NCBI GenBank assembly: GCA_945884695.1
Contig: CAMCYO010000011.1
Coordinates: 1 to 37,009 of the forward strand
Origin: Streptomyces griseus
GTDB taxonomy: Bacteria; Actinomycetota; Actinomycetes; Nanopelagicales; Nanopelagicaceae
Length of the DNA: 37,009 nt
Reading direction: 5' to 3'
In this document: piece by piece, positions 19,084 to 26,719 of the stretch
Layout: every line of letters begins with the position of its first letter
How positions within the stretch are numbered: the stretch's first letter is position 1
Position numbers and translations under genes: made by a program
The notes under the pieces: generated by a model
What the model was told of the DNA's origin: nothing
What the model saw: only the letters and a program-made list of their open reading frames with translations
Database searches by the model: none

Positions 19084-19951
19084 GAGGAGCTGAGTTCGAA
19101 AACGAACCAAAGAATCGCTCAGCATTGCTTGCCAAAGAGGTTGCAAGTTCTGCAAGGTCATCGCCCCGTTCTTCGGCAATTGCACGAACAATCGTTGCAA
19201 TGTGTGCTGGTGTGTTGAGGGATCCACGATGAGGCATTGGGGCTAGGAACGGTGAATCAGTTTCGACAAGCAATTGATCAATGGGCACCAACTTAACGGC
19301 CTCGCGAAGTTGAAGAGCGTTTTTGAAAGTCATTGTTCCTGCAAAGGAGAGAATGTATCCACGATCAATACAACTCTTCGCCATCTCTACATCTCCAGAG
19401 AAGCAATGAAAGATTGTTCTTGGAGGTGCGCCAACTTCAAGCAAAACAGATAAGACATCCTCGTGAGAATCGCGGTCATGAATTACTAGCGCTTTCTTGC
19501 TCTTTTTTGCTAATTCAATATGCCACTTGAAAGATTCTTGCTGGCGCTTTCTCAATTCTGGTGGAGTACGAAAATAATCAAGCCCTGTTTCACCAATCGC
19601 GCGAACACGAGGGTGCTGAGCGAGTTCTTCAATGATTCGCAAGTCACCTTCTAGATCTTCAACAACTGGTGCTTCATTTGGATGAAGCGCGACTGCCGCC
19701 AGAACACTCTCATTCCAATACTGCGCCGCTTCAACACACCAACGAGATTGTTCGGCTGAATATCCCACTTGAAGGACACGATCAACGCCAACGGACCTAG
19801 CTTGTTCCAATATCTCACCGACTTCTTTCGAATCGGGGGCAGTATCGGTAATAATTTCCAAATGCGCGTGAGAGTCAACCGTTGGTACAGGAAGTGGCTC
19901 GGGCAAAGGTGCACGTTTGCGATCTAAATCTCTACTGTGGCGATCTGCCAT
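19076..19951 (-). CDS. tatD: TatD-family metal-dependent deoxyribonuclease
   Basis: 291 aa. TIM-barrel amidohydrolase-superfamily nuclease. Metal-binding motifs: VDSHAHLEI at the N-terminus, the GETGLDYFR Glu site, VIHDRDSHED, IFHCFSGD, and the C-terminal VETDSPFLAPMPHRG. The first 25 residues are a basic, proline-rich extension before the barrel. It lies 5 nt after metG. A 3'-5' DNA/RNA exonuclease role is the family expectation; substrates here are unknown. Confidence 0.93.
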   Translation of the reverse strand: MADRHSRDLDRKRAPLPEPLPVPTVDSHAHLEIITDTAPDSKEVGEILEQARSVGVDRVLQVGYSAEQSRWCVEAAQYWNESVLAAVALHPNEAPVVEDLEGDLRIIEELAQHPRVRAIGETGLDYFRTPPELRKRQQESFKWHIELAKKSKKALVIHDRDSHEDVLSVLLEVGAPPRTIFHCFSGDVEMAKSCIDRGYILSFAGTMTFKNALQLREAVKLVPIDQLLVETDSPFLAPMPHRGSLNTPAHIATIVRAIAEERGDDLAELATSLASNAERFFGSFSNSAPHE

Positions 19952-19956
19952 ACGCG

Positions 19957-21534
19957 TTACTTACTGTCATCTAAACGTGGAAACAACACTGCGCTTTTGA
20001 TAACGATTGACCCCGCTGGTAGTTGACCCCAAAGAACAACATCGGAAATTTTCTGTTGAGAAATGGAGCCCAGAGTTTTATTTGCGCCCAAGCTTTCCCA
20101 TAAAATCTCACAAGTTGCGGGCATAACTGGATTTAGCAATACAGCCAAAGCTCGCAACGATTCGGCAGTGTTGTAAAGAACTTCCTCTAGTTGCCCTTGG
20201 TTAGCAGAATCCTTTGCTAGTTTCCAAGGTTCTTTTTCAGTCACATAACCATTCACTTTCTTACAGAACTCCATAATCGCATTGATTCCACCTTGGAAAT
20301 CTAAAGCGCACATGGCCTGGTCGGCCTTACTCACTGTCGCCTCAAGAGCGCTTTGGAGCGCTCTATCTTTGGCAACTGCTGGAATCACTCCAGCACAATA
20401 TTTTTCAACCATCGCAGTAAGTCTAGAAGCAAGGTTTCCAAAATCATTAGCGAGTTCACTTGTATATCTGGCACTCATATCTTCCCAAGAGAATGAGCCA
20501 TCGGTTCCAAATGGGATTGCTCGTAAAAAATAATATCTAAAGGCGTCGACTCCAAAATGATCTGTGATATCACTGGGTGCGATTCCTGTTAATTTACTTT
20601 TGCTCATCTTCTCTCCGCCTACAAGAAGCCAGCCATGGGCAAATACTTTCTTAGGTACCGAAAGGCCTGCGGCCATCAACATTGCTGGCCATATCACTGC
20701 ATGGAAACGCAAAATATCTTTTCCAACGAGATGGACATCGGCGGGCCAGGTTTCTGCAAACTTTCTTCCGCCTTGGCTATTTGGATCATCACCAAGTCCA
20801 ACAGCAGTTGCGTAATTAAGAAGGGCATCAAACCAGACATACACAACTTGATCCGTATCCCAAGGAACAGGAATACCCCAATCAAAAGTTGAACGTGAGA
20901 TTGATAAATCTGACACACCACCTTCTAAGAATGAAAGAACTTCGTTTCTGGCACTCTCTGGTTGGCACGCATCTGGATTATCTTTGTAATGCTTTAGTAA
21001 CGGCTCAACAAAAGCAGAAAGTTTGAAAAACCAATTGTTTTCATTTACTAACTCAATTGGCTTACTGTGAATCGGACAGAGTTTTTCGCCATTTGCTTCA
21101 ATCAAATCTCCGGGTAACTTAAATTCTTCGCAATCAACACAGTATGGACCTTCGTATTTTCCTGCATAAATGTGTCCGGAATCCTTTAAACCTTGCAAAA
21201 ACTTTTGTACGCGCTCGGTATGACGTGGCTCAGTTGTGCGAATAAAATCATCATTGGCAATATTAAGAGCTTTCCAATTTGGTTTCCATGCACTTTCAAC
21301 AAGACGGTCAACCCAGTCTTGCGGTGAAACCTTATTGAGATCAGCTGTGCGCATTACTTTCTGCCCGTGTTCATCGGTGCCGGTAAGGAACCAAACCTCT
21401 TCACCGCGTTGCCTGTGCCAACGAGTTAAAACATCTCCTGCCACAGTTGTGTATGCATGACCGATATGTGGAGCATCATTAACATAATAAATTGGCGTCG
21501 TTAAGTAGAACGCTTTACCTACAGAATTGCTCAC
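19957..21534 (-). CDS. metG: Methionyl-tRNA synthetase
   Basis: 525 aa. It charges tRNA-Met. The class I HIGH motif is HIGHAYTT and the KMSKS motif is GGEKMSKSKLTG. A zinc-knuckle insert (CVDCEEF ... CPIHS) supplies three Cys and one His near residues 130-155. The C-terminal alpha-helical anticodon domain is present, but the tRNA-binding EMAP-like domain of longer MetRS is absent, as in mycobacteria. The start is GTG, overlapping the rsmI stop by 4 nt (GTGA). Confidence 0.97.
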   Translation of the reverse strand: MSNSVGKAFYLTTPIYYVNDAPHIGHAYTTVAGDVLTRWHRQRGEEVWFLTGTDEHGQKVMRTADLNKVSPQDWVDRLVESAWKPNWKALNIANDDFIRTTEPRHTERVQKFLQGLKDSGHIYAGKYEGPYCVDCEEFKLPGDLIEANGEKLCPIHSKPIELVNENNWFFKLSAFVEPLLKHYKDNPDACQPESARNEVLSFLEGGVSDLSISRSTFDWGIPVPWDTDQVVYVWFDALLNYATAVGLGDDPNSQGGRKFAETWPADVHLVGKDILRFHAVIWPAMLMAAGLSVPKKVFAHGWLLVGGEKMSKSKLTGIAPSDITDHFGVDAFRYYFLRAIPFGTDGSFSWEDMSARYTSELANDFGNLASRLTAMVEKYCAGVIPAVAKDRALQSALEATVSKADQAMCALDFQGGINAIMEFCKKVNGYVTEKEPWKLAKDSANQGQLEEVLYNTAESLRALAVLLNPVMPATCEILWESLGANKTLGSISQQKISDVVLWGQLPAGSIVIKSAVLFPRLDDSK

Positions 21535-22382
21535 GGGGATATCTTAGAGGTTGATTTAGCATCGACAACTGCAGAAAATACGAGGCGCTTGGCGATATCA
21601 AACTCTTGAGCCACGGTAGTTATTGCAGTTTTTCTATCCATGCCCGCCTCTTCATATTCTTTAACTCTGGCGACAATGCTTGTAGTTGAAATGACTTGGG
21701 CACCCTCTTGCGCGCCAGCAATAACAATTGTTAATTCTCCTAGAATTTCTTTACTTTTCGCCCACAGTAAAAGTTCCGAAAGTGTTCCGCGAATAGTCTC
21801 TTCATAGGTCTTAGTCATCTCTCTGCAGATTGCACCCAAGCGTTGTGCGCCTAAAGATTTAATTGCATTCTCGAGTGAATCCACGAGACGGTGAGGTGCT
21901 TCAAACCAAATTATAGTTCGCTCCTCAAAGCGGAGTTCTTCAAAAAATTTCTCTCTCGCTCCTTTGGTACGGGGAGAGAATCCCTCAAACGTAAACCGAT
22001 CTGTGGGTAGGCCAGAAAGTGTAAGTGCTGTAGTTACCGCACTTGGCCCAGGAATAACTTTTACTTCAAAATTTTCTCCAATTGCATCTCGCATAAGACG
22101 AAACCCAGGATCACTAATTGTTGGCATGCCAGCATCAGAGAGTACAAGAACCCTCTTGCCTGCTCGCAAATATTCCAATAGTTCTTCTGACCGAACTTCT
22201 TCGTTGCCCTCGAAAAATGAAATCACCTTTCCGCTGAATTTCACTCCTAGATCACTACAGAGTCTGTGGAATTTTCGAGAATCTTCGGCTGCGATGAACT
22301 CTGCATCGCTAATCGCCTCCTTAAGTCGAAGGCTTGCATCCCCAGGGTTTCCAAGTGGGGTTCCTGCTAAAACTAAACTCAT
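21531..22382 (-). CDS. rsmI: 16S rRNA (cytidine(1402)-2'-O)-methyltransferase
   Basis: 283 aa. A tetrapyrrole-methylase-fold SAM enzyme. It has LVLAGTPLGNPGDASLRLKE at the N-terminus, FIAAEDSRKFHRL, VLVLSDAGMPTISDPGFRL (SAM site), and the signature PGPSAVTTALTLSGL. It modifies C1402 in the ribosomal P-site region. The ATG is preceded by AGGA with a 7-nt gap. It heads the minus-strand operon through ispE and is divergent from the mannosyltransferase with only 47 nt between starts; the same pairing is found as Rv1003/Rv1002c. Confidence 0.96.
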   Translation of the reverse strand: MSLVLAGTPLGNPGDASLRLKEAISDAEFIAAEDSRKFHRLCSDLGVKFSGKVISFFEGNEEVRSEELLEYLRAGKRVLVLSDAGMPTISDPGFRLMRDAIGENFEVKVIPGPSAVTTALTLSGLPTDRFTFEGFSPRTKGAREKFFEELRFEERTIIWFEAPHRLVDSLENAIKSLGAQRLGAICREMTKTYEETIRGTLSELLLWAKSKEILGELTIVIAGAQEGAQVISTTSIVARVKEYEEAGMDRKTAITTVAQEFDIAKRLVFSAVVDAKSTSKISP

Positions 22383-22417
22383 AGTGCAATCCTGCCAGTA
22401 ATTTCTCCGTGCACGCT

Positions 22418-22423
22418 TAGGCT
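22418..22423 (+). promoter_or_regulatory. Putative -10 box for a leaderless pmt mRNA
   Basis: TAGGCT lies exactly 6 nt before the ATG of the mannosyltransferase, and there is no ribosome site in between. In actinobacteria a TAnnnT box at this distance places the transcript start on the start codon. It overlaps a near-palindrome shared with the divergent rsmI promoter region. Confidence 0.45.
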
Positions 22424-22429
22424 AACGAC

Positions 22430-23743
22430 ATGGCTCCGATCGTAATTGCACTCTTTTCCTTTGGAATGAGTATGTGGAAACTCGGGCGACCAAAAAGCTT
22501 TGTTTTTGATGAAGTTTATTATGTAGATGGCGCACGTGATCTCTTGAAATATGGTGTTGAAGTTACGGGCAAAGCACCAGAGTTTATCGTTCATCCACCA
22601 GTGGGAAAATGGTTCATAGGTTTTGGCATCAAGATTTTCGGTGACAACTCCTTCGGATGGAGAGTTGCGGTCGCCCTTGTCGGAGCACTTACGATAATTC
22701 TTGTAGCAAGAATTGCACTGCATCTATTTAATTCGCAATCCATATCTGCACTAGCTGCAGGCCTTATGGCAATGGATGGCTTACACCTGGTTCATTCTCG
22801 AACAGCGCTCCTTGATTTATTCCTTACCTTCTTTGTACTTTGTGGTGCACTATCTTGGCTCAAGGGTAACTATTGGGTAACTGGGATTTCTTTTGGGTTA
22901 GCAATCGGAACCAAATGGAGCGGTATCTATTTTCTTGCAATCTTTGCCCTCATGACAATTTATAGAGATTACATTCAGAACAAAGAAAAGTATCTCCAAC
23001 ATCTCATGCTGATTAAATTCAAAAGCGTGCTCAAAAGAGTGACACAATTTATTTTGCTCCCTATCGCTGTATACATAACGTCGTGGGCTGGATGGTTTCT
23101 TAGTTCACGTGGTTGGGATCGGCATTGGGCGCAAGATCGTGGTTCAGCTTTTACTTTCATTCCTGACTCAATTCGTTCCTTTTGGCATTACCATGCAGAG
23201 ATTCTTAATTTTCATACATCTTTGACAGAACATCATTCATACCAAGCAAATCCGTGGAGTTGGCTGGTGATGGGAAGGCCAACTTCATTTTTTTACGAAA
23301 CTCCCAAAAACTGTGGAGCGAGTGCATGTTCCCAAGAAATTTTGGCACTCGGAACTCCACTTCTTTGGTGGGCGTTCACAATCGCCTTAGCAATTCTTGT
23401 TGGGTATTGGATTGCGAGTGCACTACATAGACGAATTGATAAGAACATATCTTTTATACTTTCAGGTGTTATTGCAGGTTACCTACCTTGGTTTTTCTTC
23501 CAAAAGCGAACAGTATTTACGTTCTATGCAGTAGTTTTTGAGCCTTTCTTGATCCTGGCCCTTACCTATTGCCTGCACAAATATTTGGGAATTGGGCCTT
23601 GGGAACGTAGTCGAAAAATTGTAGTCATACTCTTTATTGGAGTGATTGCCATCAATTTTGCCTACTTCATGCCGATATTTAACGGTTCTGTTCTTTCATA
23701 CGATCAATGGCATCAAAGAATGTGGTGGCCTTCCTGGATTTAA
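22430..23743 (+). CDS. pmt: Protein O-mannosyltransferase (GT39, Pmt)
   Basis: 437 aa, polytopic membrane protein. It transfers mannose from a polyprenyl-phosphate donor to Ser/Thr of exported proteins. The catalytic acidic pair is in the first loop (FVFDEVYYVDGARDLL). Other conserved Pmt segments are VHPPVGKWFIG, DGLHLVHSRTALLDLFLTFF, IGTKWSGIYFLAIFALM, SFWHYHAEILNFHTSLT and CSQEILALGTPLLWW. It is about 80 aa shorter than Rv1002c, mostly because the cytoplasmic N-terminus is missing and the first membrane helix begins almost at residue 1. A leaderless start explains this short end. It is convergent with the GlpR gene, 9 nt away. Confidence 0.93.
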   Translation: MAPIVIALFSFGMSMWKLGRPKSFVFDEVYYVDGARDLLKYGVEVTGKAPEFIVHPPVGKWFIGFGIKIFGDNSFGWRVAVALVGALTIILVARIALHLFNSQSISALAAGLMAMDGLHLVHSRTALLDLFLTFFVLCGALSWLKGNYWVTGISFGLAIGTKWSGIYFLAIFALMTIYRDYIQNKEKYLQHLMLIKFKSVLKRVTQFILLPIAVYITSWAGWFLSSRGWDRHWAQDRGSAFTFIPDSIRSFWHYHAEILNFHTSLTEHHSYQANPWSWLVMGRPTSFFYETPKNCGASACSQEILALGTPLLWWAFTIALAILVGYWIASALHRRIDKNISFILSGVIAGYLPWFFFQKRTVFTFYAVVFEPFLILALTYCLHKYLGIGPWERSRKIVVILFIGVIAINFAYFMPIFNGSVLSYDQWHQRMWWPSWI

Positions 23744-23752
23744 ATGTACGCC

Positions 23753-24529
23753 TTATTCGTTTGCTGCGCGGTTTTGCTTGAGGCGATCAACAGCTTCATC
23801 TGCTAATTGTTGATCAAAGACTTCATCTTTTGATGGTGCAGCCGCAGAGAGTGCTTCTTCCGCAAGGCGTTCTTGCTCATCAGACCATGCCCCGGGAATA
23901 GTTAAATCGATTGTTCGTTTTGGAACAAAGGCCTTTGGTGCGGTCACGTATGTCGGAACTGGAACTGAATTCGGTTGCCATGCATTTCTATCTTGTGCAG
24001 TTCCTTTTGGTATTAAAACAATTCCCGTGAGTTCCCTTTCAGATAATGGAACCCAGTGATCTTGTGAAACTTTAGGGGTTACTACTTGCGACAAATTGGT
24101 AATTGATATGCCAGCAGTTGCTCGTTGAAGTTGCACAACTCTTCGACGCTGATTCTTGATTGCCGAACTTTGACGTCTGATGTGTGCCACATAAATAATG
24201 ACTCCAGTTAGTGGCAATAAGATATAGGTGTACGGCAATGAATTTAGAATTACTTGCATAATTGTCACCATGAGTGTTATTGATAGAAGGGCGAAAATAA
24301 TTCGACGACGCATGAGTACTTGCGCCATTTTGGATTCATGATCTAAGTCTGTGTGCAACACGCTATTAGGTGAAATTTCAGAACCTGTACCACTTGCAAC
24401 AATTCTAAGAGCGCTTTTATATCTTTCAACTGACTTACCTGAAAACTCGTCATGACTATGCACCCAACGAGGGACGAAATAGGCGATCCACATTCCTACG
24501 ATCGCTAGGTAGATAAGTCCTGAAGCCAT
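23753..24529 (-). CDS. GlpR-like membrane protein (gephyrin-like protein receptor)
   Basis: 258 aa. The N-terminal helix (residues 4-19, LIYLAIVGMWIAYFVPRW) has the VPRW...HDE signature of the actinobacterial family annotated as receptor of the gephyrin-like protein Glp. Two further membrane helices lie at about 77-96 and 99-117. The C-terminal 140 residues are soluble and low in hydrophobicity, with conserved-looking HWVPLSERELTGIVLIPKG and an acidic/Gln-rich end. In Corynebacterium glutamicum the Glp-GlpR pair acts with the divisome and Wag31; here a gephyrin-like gene lies two genes upstream. Identification rests on N-terminal pattern, topology and neighbourhood, so the function is inferred. 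Confidence 0.72.
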   Translation of the reverse strand: MASGLIYLAIVGMWIAYFVPRWVHSHDEFSGKSVERYKSALRIVASGTGSEISPNSVLHTDLDHESKMAQVLMRRRIIFALLSITLMVTIMQVILNSLPYTYILLPLTGVIIYVAHIRRQSSAIKNQRRRVVQLQRATAGISITNLSQVVTPKVSQDHWVPLSERELTGIVLIPKGTAQDRNAWQPNSVPVPTYVTAPKAFVPKRTIDLTIPGAWSDEQERLAEEALSAAAPSKDEVFDQQLADEAVDRLKQNRAANE

Positions 24530-24537
24530 GATGCATA

Positions 24538-24543
24538 AAGATA
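24538..24543 (-). promoter_or_regulatory. Putative -10 box for the GlpR-like gene
   Basis: TATCTT on the minus strand, 8 nt before the ATG, with no ribosome site between. It fits TAnnnT and a near-leaderless transcript. The palindrome at 24573-24609 lies about 30 nt further upstream. Confidence 0.33.
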
Positions 24544-24572
24544 GAGGTGAATCAGATGCCTATCGTGGATTT

Positions 24573-24609
24573 ACGCGCATAATTAATGAAATTTTCTTTC
24601 AATGCGCGT
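24573..24609. repeat. Nested perfect palindrome between rimJ-like gene and GlpR-like gene
   Basis: ACGCGCAT (24573-24580) is the exact reverse complement of ATGCGCGT (24602-24609). Inside it, TGAAA (24587-24591) pairs with TTTCA (24597-24601) around a 5-nt loop, with a 6-nt AATTAA bulge on one side. The outer arm touches the stop codon of the rimJ-like gene. There is no T-run after the stem on the minus strand, so it could be a factor-dependent or weak terminator, an mRNA end stabiliser, or an operator for the GlpR-like gene. Confidence 0.55.
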
Positions 24610-25193
24610 TATGAAATTATTGGGTTTTCGCGAACGAAACATAGATGGTCACGCCATTGACCATCAATATGAAGGTAGCGAGGTCGCTCTCCTTCCAATG
24701 TATATCCAGCTTTTTCTGCAACCCTTCGTGAGGCGACATTTTCTGGGCGCACATTGATTTCGATTCTATGAAGCAGAAGTGATGAGAATCCATGCTCAGT
24801 AAGTAGGTCAACAGCTTGCGTAGTCAACCCACGATTGCAGAAAGCCTGATCAATCCAGTATCCAATGTGGGCTCCTCGCAAAGCGCCGAAAATGATTCCT
24901 CCCATGGAGATTTGTCCAACCAGTACTCCTTCAAACCAGATTGCCAATGAGATAGAGCGCTGAGCGCGACCTTCTCTGTTATATGCGTTAATCATCTGAA
25001 AATAACTTGGAAGATTCGTCTTGTGATCTTCGCCCGGGATACGAGGAAGTGTCGCCTCCCATGTTTTAAGCCAATCCCGATTTGTATTCCGAACTCGATT
25101 CCATTGCCTGCGATCTCGTATTCGCAATGGGCGAAGTTCAAGTGAGCCAAATTTAATTACAACTGGCCAGTGATACGTCGAGAACTTTTGCAT
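24609..25193 (-). CDS. RimJ/RimL-type GNAT N-acetyltransferase
   Basis: 194 aa. Acetyl-CoA-dependent acetyltransferase. N-terminal LELRPLRIRDRRQWNRVR is typical of the RimJ group. The GNAT core is HIGYWIDQAFCNRGLTTQAV (acetyl-CoA loop), followed by LHRIEINVRPENVASRRVAEKAGY. RimJ homologues acetylate protein N-termini (for example ribosomal proteins), but the substrate here is not known. ATG 25193 is 4 nt past the gephyrin-like stop; a longer frame to 25223 overlaps that gene and starts with TTG, so it was not used. This gene is conserved between moeA and GlpR in mycobacteria (Rv0995), and may therefore work with that module. Confidence 0.85.
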   Translation of the reverse strand: MQKFSTYHWPVVIKFGSLELRPLRIRDRRQWNRVRNTNRDWLKTWEATLPRIPGEDHKTNLPSYFQMINAYNREGRAQRSISLAIWFEGVLVGQISMGGIIFGALRGAHIGYWIDQAFCNRGLTTQAVDLLTEHGFSSLLLHRIEINVRPENVASRRVAEKAGYTLEGERPRYLHIDGQWRDHLCFVRENPIIS

Positions 25194-25197
25194 GGTT

Positions 25198-26109
25198 CTA
25201 GAAATACCTCCGCCGTAAGACAACCACCGTTACTTGGTCACCGGATGAAAGTTCAGTCGCATTTTCTGGAACGGCTATGAGCGCATTTGCATCTGCAAGA
25301 GTTGATAATTCTTCTTGATCAGAGATTGCACGCACAGATTTTCCATCTTCAGATAAGAATGCTCGCAGATACGAACGAACTCCTGAATTTGAGGCAATTG
25401 GTTTTTCGAGCTTGGCTTTAACGCTCGGGCGGTGAATATTTTCAGACCCCAACATTGTTCTAATCATCGGGCGGACAAAGAGTTCGAAGGAGATGTATGC
25501 CGATATCGGATCTCCCGGCAATGTAACCACTGGCGTTCCATCTGGCCCGATCTTTCCAAAGTTATGTCGTCCACTATGTTCGATAGCCATATCCACAGTA
25601 GTGATCTCGCCCAGAGTACCAAGAGCTCGTGTGATTAAATCAAAAGAGTCATCACCTCGTTCGCCACTTACAACAATAAGATCTGCGCGCACAAGCTGAT
25701 CTTCCATAACTGCTTTTAACTCTTCTTCATTATCTGGAATTGAATGAACCCGATATCCGATGGCTCCAGCCTCGCGCACTGCAGTGGTCAGTAACCATGA
25801 ATTTGTTTCAAACTCTTGTGACCCAGTTAAATCTTCACCTGGCTCAATTAAATCTGGACCAGCAGAAAGTATGACGACGCGAGGATGTGGCAGAGTTGGA
25901 AGATGTCCTAATCCGATGGATGCAGCTAATCCAATGTGAGTTGAACGAATCCGAGTTCCTTTTCGCATGACCAATCGCTCGCCCGCGTAGATGTCTTCTG
26001 CCAGCGTTGCTCCATGAGCGTCTAGAAGAGGCAGTTCAAAGGCTTCAAGTGGCGCGCACATGGATAGCAAAGAACTCAAGAATTCATCGACACGAATCTG
26101 CTCTGACAT
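25198..26109 (-). CDS. Gephyrin-like MoeA homologue lacking domain II
   Basis: 303 aa versus about 400 for MoeA/gephyrin-E. Residues 1-41 match domain I (ELPLLDAHGATLAEDIYA). The sequence then joins directly to the post-domain-II segment (GERLVMRKGTRIRSTHIGLA), so domain II, including the DNSAMDGYA motif, is absent. Domain III is present (82-204), but motifs are altered: STG(D/S)EL is SAGPDL (82-87), the SGGVSxGxxD loop is SGERGDDSFD (148-157), the PGKP lysines are replaced by IEHSGRHN (176-183), and LPGNP is LPGDP (197-201). Domain IV (about 216-303) looks complete. The frame is uninterrupted. Molybdenum insertion is unlikely; a structural Glp-like role is inferred. ATG 26109 has a TATGGT box 6 nt upstream; GTG 26115 is an alternative. 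Confidence 0.85.
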   Translation of the reverse strand: MSEQIRVDEFLSSLLSMCAPLEAFELPLLDAHGATLAEDIYAGERLVMRKGTRIRSTHIGLAASIGLGHLPTLPHPRVVILSAGPDLIEPGEDLTGSQEFETNSWLLTTAVREAGAIGYRVHSIPDNEEELKAVMEDQLVRADLIVVSGERGDDSFDLITRALGTLGEITTVDMAIEHSGRHNFGKIGPDGTPVVTLPGDPISAYISFELFVRPMIRTMLGSENIHRPSVKAKLEKPIASNSGVRSYLRAFLSEDGKSVRAISDQEELSTLADANALIAVPENATELSSGDQVTVVVLRRRYF

Positions 26110-26115
26110 AATCAC

Positions 26116-26121
26116 ACCATA
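26116..26121 (-). promoter_or_regulatory. Putative -10 box for a leaderless gephyrin-like mRNA
   Basis: TATGGT on the minus strand, exactly 6 nt before ATG 26109, with no ribosome site. This supports ATG 26109 over the GTG two codons upstream. Confidence 0.45.
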
Positions 26122-26152
26122 CTTGTTAAGGGCAGAGTTGTAGGGGATTTAA

Positions 26153-26701
26153 ATGGTCGAGGCTCATGAAAAAGCGGCATTGCGCGAACAACTTCGTCAA
26201 CTGCGTCAAAAGCGATTCACAAATGAACCTTTTCTCCACTTACTTGCATCATCGCATCTTATCCAGGCAAAAGTTATAGCAACTTACATCTCATATGGAT
26301 TCGAGCCTTCTACATCCGAACTCAATGCCGAACTCTTAGCCATAAATAAGACTCTGCTACTTCCAAGAATTTCAGAAGATTTTCTAGAATGGGTTCAATG
26401 GAATGGAGATTTTGAAGAATTGCAAGAGCATGGCAACCTCCTAGAACCACTTGGCAATGCAGAGGAAGATTTAACAATTATTGATGTGATCATAGTTCCT
26501 GCACTTTATGTGGACGCAGATGGATTTCGTTTAGGACAAGGCGGTGGTTACTACGACAGAACACTTGCAACACTCAATGCATGGAAAATAGCACTTGTAC
26601 ATCAAGGCGAAGTTGGTGAAGATCAAATTCCGAGGCAACCTCATGACATTCCTGTAGATGCAGTTGCAACTTCAAGAAACCTTAAAATCTTCAAGAAATA
26701 A
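26153..26701 (+). CDS. 5-formyltetrahydrofolate cyclo-ligase
   Basis: 182 aa. It converts 5-formyl-THF to 5,10-methenyl-THF with ATP, recycling folate. Seen: basic N-terminus REQLRQLRQKRF, LLPRI, the conserved ATP/folate motif VIIVPALYVDADGFRLGQGGGYYDR, and DIPVDAVATS near the C-terminus. The upstream AGGGGA lies 5 nt before ATG and might be a weak ribosome site; TAGGGG at the same place could instead serve as a -10. It is divergent from the gephyrin-like gene, as in mycobacteria (Rv0992c). Its folate role links loosely to purU downstream. Confidence 0.93.
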   Translation: MVEAHEKAALREQLRQLRQKRFTNEPFLHLLASSHLIQAKVIATYISYGFEPSTSELNAELLAINKTLLLPRISEDFLEWVQWNGDFEELQEHGNLLEPLGNAEEDLTIIDVIIVPALYVDADGFRLGQGGGYYDRTLATLNAWKIALVHQGEVGEDQIPRQPHDIPVDAVATSRNLKIFKK

Positions 26702-26719
26702 TTAAAATATAAAACTAAA

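Noticed and set aside
19084-19227. 48-codon N-terminal extension of rsmA
   Set aside because: It lies within tatD, and the family N-terminus begins exactly at ATG 19083.
25198-26115. Reading the short MoeA as a pseudogene or frameshift
   Set aside because: The frame is continuous, the junction is clean, domains III and IV keep hydrophobic and glycine patterns, and a promoter-like box precedes the start.
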